Origin: Clostridia bacterium
GTDB lineage: Bacteria > Bacillota_A > Clostridia > Oscillospirales > CAG-272
Length of the DNA stretch: 7,612 bases
Reading direction: 5' to 3'
Assembly (NCBI GenBank): GCA_017467225.1
Contig: JAFTSR010000357.1
Span: forward strand, 1 to 7,612
The notes beneath the pieces are model-generated. The model did no database searches. It was not told the DNA's origin and worked only from the letters and a program-made list of their open reading frames with translations. Position numbers and translations under genes: made by a program. This document shows, one piece after another, positions 1 to 4,747 of this stretch; the stretch's first letter is position 1; every line of letters begins with the position of its first letter.

Positions 1-1
1 C

Positions 2-223
2 AAGGAGCGTATTTTCTCCCGTTACGGGCATCTGGCTAATGATGACAGCGCCGCCTTTGCCGCGGAGCTTGCCGAGCACGGCCTGCAAAATCTCATGCTC
101 GCCCACCTGAGTGAGCAGAACAACGAGCCCACGCTTGCGTATGAGGAGTTTGTCATGGTGCTGGGCGGCGAGGACCGCGTCCATATCGCCGTCGCCGCAC
201 CTGATCACGTGGTAGAGCTGTGA
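2..223 (+). CDS. walJ: WalJ/YycJ-like metallo-beta-lactamase-fold hydrolase, C-terminal fragment
   Basis: This is the last 73 codons of a gene whose start lies left of the window. The frame reads K-E-R-I-F-S-R-Y-G-H-L-A-N-D-D and then L-A-H-L-S-E-Q-N-N-E-P-T-L-A-Y before a TGA stop. The 'GHL(S/A)N' stretch, followed by 'LAHLS..NN.P.LA', matches the C-terminal part of the WalJ/YycJ/VicX family. These are single-domain MBL-fold metal-dependent hydrolases of about 260 residues, often encoded with the WalRK two-component system, and the His of AHLS lies in the metal-site region of the fold. The N-terminal HxHxDH motif is outside the window, so the assignment rests on this tail and on rlmH coming next. 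In several Bacillota walJ and rlmH sit close together. Another MBL-fold exonuclease-like hydrolase is the main alternative. Confidence 0.75.
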   Translation, partial: KERIFSRYGHLANDDSAAFAAELAEHGLQNLMLAHLSEQNNEPTLAYEEFVMVLGGEDRVHIAVAAPDHVVEL

Positions 224-231
224 GGCTGTGC

Positions 232-523
232 GGGCAGGGCGCTGCCCCTTGACCCCGCGCTCCGCGGGGTCAGACCCTTTTGATGAAAAAGAAGGTCGCA
301 AGCGACCATCGTGTTTGCCTCGGCGGCTGAACACCGCCGTTTCGGGCAAACTCGAAACCGCCAAACATCGCGGCTTCTGCGAAGCCACCTCCCTGACAGC
401 TTTCGGCCCACACGGACAAAAAGCGCACAAACCTCGGGGGATCTACAAGGGGGGTCCCCCTTGTACACGTTTTCTTTGGGTTTCGGCGCAGCCGAAACAG
501 CGTTTCATTTGACGTGCGTCAAA
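232..523. repeat. Array of nine consecutive perfect inverted repeats between walJ and rlmH
   Basis: The 375-bp gap between walJ and rlmH holds, in order, these perfect inverted repeats: 232-247 (GGGCAG/CTGCCC), 251-271 (GACCCCGCG/CGCGGGGTC), 294-307 (GGTCGC/GCGACC), 321-339 (CGGCGG/CCGCCG), 339-358 (GTTTCG/CGAAAC), 372-386 (GGCTTC/GAAGCC), 444-465 (TACAAGGGGG/CCCCCTTGTA, 2-nt loop), 480-498 (GTTTCGGC/GCCGAAAC) and 508-523 (TTTGACG/CGTCAAA). Loops are 2 to 8 nt. They sit side by side rather than nested. None is followed by a long T-run, so they are not classic terminators, although TTTT at 277-280 follows the second one closely. Open frames cross the region, but they lack ribosome sites and any family resemblance. 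It looks like a composite dispersed intergenic repeat. From 524 to 598 nothing is seen apart from the rlmH leader. Confidence 0.8.
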
Positions 524-584
524 GAAATGAACAAAAAGCCAATTATAGTCAGAAATCTTTGTTCGCACCACCTCACCACCAAAC

Positions 585-590
585 AAAGGA
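585..590 (+). promoter_or_regulatory. Ribosome binding site that fixes the rlmH start
   Basis: AAAGGA lies 8 nt before the ATG at 599. It supports that start over the in-frame ATG at 311, which would add 96 residues encoded by the hairpin array and has no such site. Confidence 0.75.
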
Positions 591-598
591 AAGAAATT

Positions 599-1078
599 AT
601 GCTCACCCTGAAAATCATCACCATCGGCACGCTGAAGGAAGCCTATTGGCGCGACGCGCTGGCCGAGTATAAAAAGCGCCTCTCCGCCTTTTGCCAGGTC
701 GAGGAAATCAACCTCAAGGAAAGCCGCGTTGCCGATCGCCCGAGCGACGCGCAGATCAACGCCGCCCTTGAGGCCGAGGCCGCCGATATTTTGCCCTACC
801 TCACGCCGCGCGCGTATAAAATCGCTCTTTGTGTCGAGGGAAAGCAATTTTCGTCCGAGCAGTTGGCCAAAAAAATGCAGGACGCTATGCTTGTCGCCGG
901 CGAAATGGTGCTGGTCATCGGCTCCTCACACGGACTTTCCGACCGCGTCAAGGCCGCCTGCGACCTGCGACTTTCGGTCTCCGCGCTTACCTTCCCACAT
1001 CAGATGATGCGCGTCATGCTTATGGAAATCCTCTATCGCTGCATGAGCATCCTCAAGGGAACGCAGTACCATAAGTGA
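599..1078 (+). CDS. rlmH: RlmH, 23S rRNA (pseudouridine1915-N3)-methyltransferase
   Basis: The 159-residue product matches the usual RlmH length of about 155-160. RlmH is a SPOUT-class (alpha/beta-knot) methyltransferase. It transfers a methyl group from S-adenosylmethionine to N3 of pseudouridine 1915 in helix 69 of 23S rRNA, acting on assembled 70S ribosomes in the cytoplasm. Recognisable parts are the N-terminal M-L-T-L-K-I-I-T-I-G-T-L-K-E strand, the knot segment V-L-V-I-G-S-S-H-G-L-S that binds the cofactor, the conserved L-T-F-P-H-Q-M-M-R-V stretch, and the hallmark C-terminal Q-Y-H-K ending. Residue order and length are intact. The start is set by the AAAGGA at 585. No convincing promoter was found directly upstream, and transcription may come through from walJ or start inside the hairpin array. 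The 3' end of this gene is the integration site of SCC elements in staphylococci, but no element is seen here. Confidence 0.96.
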   Translation: MLTLKIITIGTLKEAYWRDALAEYKKRLSAFCQVEEINLKESRVADRPSDAQINAALEAEAADILPYLTPRAYKIALCVEGKQFSSEQLAKKMQDAMLVAGEMVLVIGSSHGLSDRVKAACDLRLSVSALTFPHQMMRVMLMEILYRCMSILKGTQYHK

Positions 1079-1125
1079 TTTTTGCAAAAAGTGCAAAATA
1101 TTTCCGAAAAAATCCGCAAAATGTC

Positions 1126-1154
1126 TTGCATTTGTGTGAATTTTCTATTATAAT
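1126..1154 (+). promoter_or_regulatory. Sigma-A type promoter for the Gfo/Idh/MocA gene
   Basis: TTGCAT (1126-1131) and a perfect TATAAT (1149-1154) are separated by exactly 17 nt. Transcription would start near 1161, leaving a leader of about 65 nt before the ATG at 1225. No operator or riboswitch-like structure is evident in that short leader. Confidence 0.8.
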
Positions 1155-1224
1155 ATGTATAAGAATTGCGGCGCCGACCGCAACGTATTACATCCATTGA
1201 TCCGAACAGAAAGGAAACATACAC

Positions 1225-2304
1225 ATGGGAAACTGGACGGTTAATCAAAAACGTAACGTCGTCGTCATCGGTTACGGCGGCATGGGCGGCTGGCACACCC
1301 GTTACCTCAAGGAGAGTGACGCTGCCAATCTTTTGGGTATTTATGATATTAAGCCGGAGAGAAGTGAGCTCGCGCGTGAGAACGGCATTTATGCTTACGA
1401 CTCCTGGGAGCAGGTGCTCTCAGATGAGCGCGTGGATTTTGTCACGCTGGCTGTTCCGAATGAGTTACATAAACCGCTGGCAATCGCCGCTATGGCTGCC
1501 GGCAAGCACGTAATCAGCGAGAAGCCGGTTACGCTGTCGTCGACCGATCTGCAGGAGATTTTTGATGCGTCGGCTCAGTACGGCAGCCTGTTCACTACCC
1601 ACCAGAACCGCCGCTGGGACTGCGACTATCTGATGATGAAGCAGGCTTATGCGTCCGGTGAGCTTGGTAAGGTGTTCCAGATCGAGTCCCGTATCCAGGG
1701 CTCGCGCGGAATCCCCGGCGACTGGAGAGGCAAGAAGGAGCACGGCGGTGGCATGATCCTTGACTGGGGAGTGCACCTGATCGACCAGATGCTCGGCATC
1801 GTTTACGATAAGAAGATTGAAAAGGTCTACTGCCGCTGCGACCACCTGACCAACGACGAGGTGGACGATGGCTTCCAACTGGATCTGTATTTTGAGGATG
1901 ATCTGACCGCTCGCATTGAAGTGGGAACCTCCCACTTTATCCAGATGCCGCGCTTCTATATGGCCGGCATGGAGGGCGCTGCAATGGTCAACGACTGGCG
2001 TGAGAACTGCCGCGTCGTCTACTGCACCGACCACACCGAGAAGGATGTCAAGCCCGTCGTGACGGCTGCCGGCCTGACCAAGACCATGGCGCCTCGTGAC
2101 GGAAAGACCACCAACGAGCACGAGATCATTCGTCCCGACTCGGACGTCCACGATTTCTATCGTAATTTCGTGGCGACCATCAACGGCGACGCAACCCAGA
2201 TCGTCACCCACCCGCAGCTGATGCGCGTCATGAAGATCATGGAGGCTGCCTTTGCCTCTGACGCCGCCGGCAAGCCGGTTGAGATTGAGGATAAAATAGT
2301 GTGA
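1225..2304 (+). CDS. Gfo/Idh/MocA-family NAD(P)-dependent oxidoreductase
   Basis: This 359-residue cytoplasmic protein has the two-domain plan of the family. The N-terminal Rossmann fold shows V-V-V-I-G-Y-G-G-M-G (dinucleotide loop 16-21) and an acidic D41 at the end of the second strand, which usually favours NAD(H) over NADP(H). P-N-E-L-H (78-82) and the signature E-K-P (99-101) follow; the Lys of EKP is the usual catalytic/substrate-binding residue. The C-terminal domain carries G-G-G-M-I-L-D-W-G-V-H-L-I-D-Q (174-188), whose D180 and H184 fit the family's catalytic Asp/His positions. Members oxidise or reduce a hydroxyl of sugars, inositols or sugar derivatives. The substrate cannot be read from sequence. 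AAAGGA (1210-1215) lies 9 nt before the ATG, and a strong promoter precedes it, so it heads its own transcript. The next genes encode phosphoesterases, perhaps reached by readthrough. Confidence 0.93.
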   Translation: MGNWTVNQKRNVVVIGYGGMGGWHTRYLKESDAANLLGIYDIKPERSELARENGIYAYDSWEQVLSDERVDFVTLAVPNELHKPLAIAAMAAGKHVISEKPVTLSSTDLQEIFDASAQYGSLFTTHQNRRWDCDYLMMKQAYASGELGKVFQIESRIQGSRGIPGDWRGKKEHGGGMILDWGVHLIDQMLGIVYDKKIEKVYCRCDHLTNDEVDDGFQLDLYFEDDLTARIEVGTSHFIQMPRFYMAGMEGAAMVNDWRENCRVVYCTDHTEKDVKPVVTAAGLTKTMAPRDGKTTNEHEIIRPDSDVHDFYRNFVATINGDATQIVTHPQLMRVMKIMEAAFASDAAGKPVEIEDKIV

Positions 2305-2309
2305 TGATG

Positions 2310-2367
2310 GCGGGGGGAACTTTTTTGGAAAAAAGTTCCCCCCGCACCCCCTTCAAAAAACTTTTTG
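2310..2367 (+). repeat. Palindromic intergenic repeat, copy A
   Basis: A perfect 17-bp inverted repeat (arms 2310-2326 and 2329-2345, GCGGGGGGAACTTTTTT on the left, GG between) is followed by a tail ACCCCCTTCAAAAAACTTT. The whole starts 6 nt after the dehydrogenase stop. Similar copies occur at 2424-2490 (opposite orientation) and 4024-4083. The hairpin has no T-run after its 3' arm, so it is not a textbook intrinsic terminator, though it could block transcription or protect the mRNA 3' end. Confidence 0.85.
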
Positions 2368-2388
2368 GGAATTTTTTTGAGAATGAAG

Positions 2389-2417
2389 TTGATACTGCCT
2401 GCATAGCCGGATAGATC
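2389..2417 (+). promoter_or_regulatory. Weak candidate promoter for the phosphoesterase pair
   Basis: TTGATA (2389-2394) matches five of six bases of the -35 consensus. At 17-nt spacing the -10 would be TAGATC (2412-2417), a poor match. It is the best placed candidate between repeat copies A and B. The pair could instead be read through from the dehydrogenase gene. Confidence 0.25.
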
Positions 2418-2423
2418 TGATGA

Positions 2424-2490
2424 CTTTTTTGCAAAGTTCTTGAAGGGAGGGCGTGGGAGGGAAACTTCTTTCAAGAAGTTTCCCTCCCAC
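2424..2490 (-). repeat. Palindromic intergenic repeat, copy B, inverted
   Basis: A perfect 18-bp inverted repeat (arms 2453-2470 and 2473-2490, GTGGGAGGGAAACTTCTT, TC between) is preceded on the plus strand by CTTTTTTGCAAAGTTCTTGA. Read on the minus strand it has the same order as copies A and C: hairpin, then C-rich CCCTTCAAGAACTTT, then a run of A. Its right edge is only 3 nt before the AAGGAG of the first phosphoesterase, so it would sit in that mRNA's leader. Confidence 0.85.
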
Positions 2491-2493
2491 AAA

Positions 2494-2499
2494 AAGGAG
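2494..2499 (+). promoter_or_regulatory. Ribosome binding site of phosphoesterase 1
   Basis: AAGGAG sits 6 nt before the ATG at 2506 and decides that start. An in-frame ATG at 2440 lies inside repeat copy B and would prefix 22 residues of repeat-encoded sequence. Confidence 0.85.
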
Positions 2500-2505
2500 A
2501 TACTT

Positions 2506-3258
2506 ATGAAAATTCTGCTGATATCTGACCTGCACGCCAACATTGATGCGCTCAATGCCGTGTGGGCCAAGGAGAATGACGCGGACGTGGTGCTGTGCGC
2601 CGGAGACATTGTTGACTGGGGATGGAATCCGCACGAGGTGATCGCCTGGCTCAAGGAGAGAGAGGCCATCTGCATCTGCGGCAATCACGACCTGGAAACG
2701 CTCAAGCTGTACGACAGCGGCGTGCGTGAGGAGGTCGGTAAGGAGACCACTTACGCGTCGCATTGCGTCAATCAGCTGACCGAGGATGACATTGCATTTT
2801 TGCGTGCGCTGCCCGAGACGCGCGTGCTGGATTTTGACGGCGTCAGATACTGCATGAAGCACTCGCTGGTCATGCACGAGCGCAAGAGCAGCGTGCAGAT
2901 TTTGCTTGGCGAGTATCGAGCCCTGCCCGCCTTCCGCGAAAAGTGGAACGAGCTGGTCACGCCCGAGGAGGACGCCGGTGCAACGACGCGCTGCCTGATT
3001 TTGGGACACTCGCACATCCCGTTCCTTTTGCGCGCCATGGGCGAGGAATATTATCTCAACCCCGGCAGCACGCACTATCGCAAGGGCCCTGACTCGGTCG
3101 CCAAGGGGGCGGATTACGTTATTATTCAGGATGGCACGCCCATCTTCCGTCACGTAGACTACCCGACGGCGCACCTGCGTGAGCGGATCAAGGCCTCCAA
3201 CTTCCCAATCAATATTCAAACGCCGGCGCTGGTCTATGCCGGCTCTCACGTCGATTAA
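2506..3258 (+). CDS. Calcineurin-like metallophosphoesterase, YfcE/MJ0936-like, paralogue 1
   Basis: This 250-residue soluble protein shows all the metal-binding blocks of the calcineurin-like fold: S-D-L-H (D8, H10), A-G-D-I-V-D-W-G (D34), G-N-H-D (N60, H61), a lone H119 in C-M-K-H-S where relatives often have HG, and L-G-H-S-H (H168, H170), followed by L-N-P-G-S. These enzymes hold two divalent metal ions and hydrolyse phosphomono- or diester bonds; substrates range from small phosphodiesters to nucleotides. The true substrate is unknown. The first 62 residues resemble YfcE-type enzymes. Residues about 63-118 form a long helical-looking insert rich in charged residues, with Y-D-S-G and G-K-E-T motifs shared with the next gene. 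The C-terminal V-D-Y-P-T-A-H-L-R-E segment is shared too. There is no signal peptide or membrane segment, so it is cytoplasmic. It is the first gene of a two-gene operon. Confidence 0.92.
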   Translation: MKILLISDLHANIDALNAVWAKENDADVVLCAGDIVDWGWNPHEVIAWLKEREAICICGNHDLETLKLYDSGVREEVGKETTYASHCVNQLTEDDIAFLRALPETRVLDFDGVRYCMKHSLVMHERKSSVQILLGEYRALPAFREKWNELVTPEEDAGATTRCLILGHSHIPFLLRAMGEEYYLNPGSTHYRKGPDSVAKGADYVIIQDGTPIFRHVDYPTAHLRERIKASNFPINIQTPALVYAGSHVD

Positions 3259-3263
3259 GGAGG
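3257..3263 (+). promoter_or_regulatory. Ribosome binding site overlapping the upstream stop codon
   Basis: AAGGAGG begins within the TAA stop of the first phosphoesterase (3256-3258) and lies 9 nt before the ATG at 3273. This is the pattern of translational coupling in an operon. Confidence 0.85.
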
Positions 3264-3272
3264 GTAACTGCT

Positions 3273-4016
3273 ATGAAAATGTTAGTCATTTCCGATATTC
3301 ATGCCAACGTCGACTCGCTCAACGCCGTTTGGGAGAAGGAGAGCGACGCGGACGTCATTCTCTGCGCGGGAGACGTCACCGACTGGGGCTTTCATCCGCA
3401 TGAGACCATCGCCTGGCTGCGCGAGCACAACGCCATTTGCGTGCACGGCAATCATGATCTGCATATTGTTCGCCTGTACGACAGCGGACGGCGCGAGGAA
3501 CCGGGTAAGGAGACCAATTATTCCTCCTGGTGCGTCAACCACATGACCGACGAGGATGCCGACTGGCTGCGCGCACTGCCTGAGACACAGCACGTGACGG
3601 TGGACGGCATTGCCTACTGCATGCGCCACGCGGTGGATGTTTGCGAAGATGAAAACACCATCCGCGACTACCTGGGCAAGTATATTGCAGTGCCCATGTT
3701 TGATCAGCTGTGGAGCAAATTCGGTGGCAGCCGCGAGGTCGAGCTGCACCGTCTGGTGCTGGGTCACTCGCACAACTGCTACACGCTGCAGGCTAAGTGG
3801 AACGAGATGTATCTCAATCCCGGCAGCATGCACTACCGTTTGGGCGGCAACGCCGGAACGCACGGCGCAGACTACATAACCATCGTGGACGGCGCGGTGA
3901 CCATGAAGCACGTCGATTACCCGACGGCGCACCTGCGAGAGATGCTGGAGAAGACCAGCTTCCCCGAGGAAATCAAGCGCCCGGCACGTGTTTACGCCGG
4001 CTCTGAGGTGGATTAA
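3273..4016 (+). CDS. Calcineurin-like metallophosphoesterase, paralogue 2
   Basis: This 247-residue protein is a tandem duplicate of the preceding gene. A hand alignment without gaps gives 77 identities over the first 120 residues. All metal ligands are kept: D8 and H10 in S-D-I-H, D34 in A-G-D-V-T-D-W-G, N60 in G-N-H-D, H119, and H165/H167 in L-G-H-S-H. The shared insert and the V-D-Y-P-T-A-H-L-R-E tail are also present. The middle (about 121-160) and the region after GHSH have diverged most: residues after the motif are I-P-F in paralogue 1 and N-C-Y here. That suggests related but different substrates, or a hetero-oligomer. The gap of 14 bp and the ribosome site on the previous stop codon imply co-translation. 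The product is soluble and cytoplasmic. The substrate is unknown. Confidence 0.92.
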   Translation: MKMLVISDIHANVDSLNAVWEKESDADVILCAGDVTDWGFHPHETIAWLREHNAICVHGNHDLHIVRLYDSGRREEPGKETNYSSWCVNHMTDEDADWLRALPETQHVTVDGIAYCMRHAVDVCEDENTIRDYLGKYIAVPMFDQLWSKFGGSREVELHRLVLGHSHNCYTLQAKWNEMYLNPGSMHYRLGGNAGTHGADYITIVDGAVTMKHVDYPTAHLREMLEKTSFPEEIKRPARVYAGSEVD

Positions 4017-4023
4017 AAGATAC

Positions 4024-4083
4024 GCGCGGGGAAAACTTCTTGGAAGGAGGTTTCCCACACCCCTTCAAGAACTATACAAAAAG
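4024..4083 (+). repeat. Palindromic intergenic repeat, copy C, decayed
   Basis: This copy has the same layout and orientation as copy A. Arms 4029-4041 and 4044-4056 (GGGAAAACTTCTT / AAGGAGGTTTCCC) pair over 13 positions with one mismatch and one G-T, and the tail CACCCCTTCAAGAACTATAC is very close to that of copy B. It follows the second phosphoesterase stop directly, and its 3' end runs into the terminator stem. Confidence 0.75.
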
Positions 4084-4115
4084 AGACGCTTGCATGGTAG
4101 CAAAGCGTCTCTTTT
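4079..4115. terminator. Bidirectional intrinsic terminator between convergent transcripts
   Basis: A 13-bp perfect stem (AAAAGAGACGCTT at 4079-4091, AAGCGTCTCTTTT at 4103-4115) ends in T-runs on both strands. Inside it, GC (4092-4093) can pair with GC (4100-4101), leaving one bulged A. It lies between the phosphoesterase operon, which ends at 4016, and the minus-strand acidic protein gene, which ends at 4128, and so can end both transcripts. Confidence 0.9.
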
Positions 4116-4127
4116 GTCAGTTAGGGA

Positions 4128-4706
4128 TTATTTGCGAGTATCGTCTTCGTCGTCAGCAAAGGTGATGATCTCCTCGTCCTCAGCGTCGGTGACCTCAGAA
4201 ACCTCGTCCTCCTCCGAAGCAAAGGAGACGATCTCCTCCTCGTCCTCGGCAGCCTCTTCCTCAACAACGTACTCGGACTCCTCTTCCTCCTCGGCAACGT
4301 AAGTCTCTTCGTTGTCCTCGGTCTCCTCGTCCTCATAGACCTCGTACTCATCTTCCTCGTCGGCAAATTCGTCGAGATCCTCATCCTCCTCATCCTCGTC
4401 GGCGGGAGCAACGGGGGCAGGCTGTACGGGTGCAGGTGTATCTTCCTCATCCTCCTGTGCCTCGCGCGCCTGCTGTGCCAGCAGATAGTCGCGCTTGACG
4501 CACTTGGCTACGTACGCCATCATAAAGCGCAGCTCAGCCAGCATGTAGGCGGCCACGGCCAGAACGGGAGCCAGCCAAGCGGGCTGTGCCTTGAGCAGAA
4601 TGGTGCAGACCAGAGAGAGCAGCAGAACGATCAGCAGCTCGCAGATCAGAACGACACCGTTGTGCTTGAAATAATTTTTGAAGTAACGGGAATTGCTTTG
4701 TTTCAT
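4128..4706 (-). CDS. Two-helix membrane protein with a highly acidic C-terminal tail
   Basis: I do not recognise a named family for this 192-residue protein. It has a basic N-terminus (K2, R7, K10, K14), two hydrophobic helices at about 18-38 and 44-66, then K68, K71, R72. By the positive-inside rule both ends should be cytoplasmic, making a membrane hairpin. Next come a short polar stretch, a Pro/Ala linker (90-102) and an acidic tail: from 82 to 192 I count 59 Asp/Glu among 111 residues, and no Lys, Arg or His between 82 and 190. The tail contains loose repeats of an aromatic residue followed by acidic residues (F114-A-D-E-E-D-E, Y136-V-A-E-E-E-E, F162-A-S-E-E-D-E, F183-A-D-D-E-D-D). It starts 41 bp after the lyase gene and probably shares its transcript. 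AAAGGA at 4719-4724 is rather far (12 nt) from the ATG. The codon pattern is constrained, so it is probably a real gene; its function is unknown. Confidence 0.8.
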   Translation of the reverse strand: MKQSNSRYFKNYFKHNGVVLICELLIVLLLSLVCTILLKAQPAWLAPVLAVAAYMLAELRFMMAYVAKCVKRDYLLAQQAREAQEDEEDTPAPVQPAPVAPADEDEEDEDLDEFADEEDEYEVYEDEETEDNEETYVAEEEEESEYVVEEEAAEDEEEIVSFASEEDEVSEVTDAEDEEIITFADDEDDTRK

Positions 4707-4747
4707 GATTGATATGTTTCCTTTCTATGGTAATCTTGATTATGAAA

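Noticed and set aside
232..523. CRISPR array
   Set aside because: The inverted repeats differ in sequence and spacing. There are no direct repeats with unique spacers and no cas genes.
509..549. rlmH promoter using TTGACG (509-514) and TATAGT (544-549)
   Set aside because: The spacing is about 29 nt, far from 17, and TTGACG is part of a hairpin arm.
228..598. Open frames through the hairpin array, one of them in frame with rlmH from an ATG at 311
   Set aside because: They have no ribosome binding site, their residues simply translate the inverted repeats, and RlmH is already full length from 599.
1079..1100. Terminator after rlmH
   Set aside because: Only a weak TTTTGC/GCAAAA stem is present, with no following T-run.
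1465..2211. Minus-strand open frame opposite the dehydrogenase
   Set aside because: It is an antisense shadow of a clearly recognised family member. The same holds for the minus-strand frames at 2353-3249 and 3282-4058.
2310..2345. Classic intrinsic terminator after the dehydrogenase
   Set aside because: The stem is very strong, but the 3' arm ends in CCCCCCGC without a T-run on either strand. It fits a dispersed palindromic repeat better.
2305..2505. Riboswitch upstream of the phosphoesterases
   Set aside because: The structure is explained by two copies of a repeat that also occurs downstream of the operon, and no known aptamer core was recognised.
3988..4302. Serine-rich plus-strand open frame
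   Set aside because: It is the antisense reading of the GAG/GAC-rich acidic tail (CTC/TCC/TCG codons read as Ser); it also overlaps the terminator and has no support.
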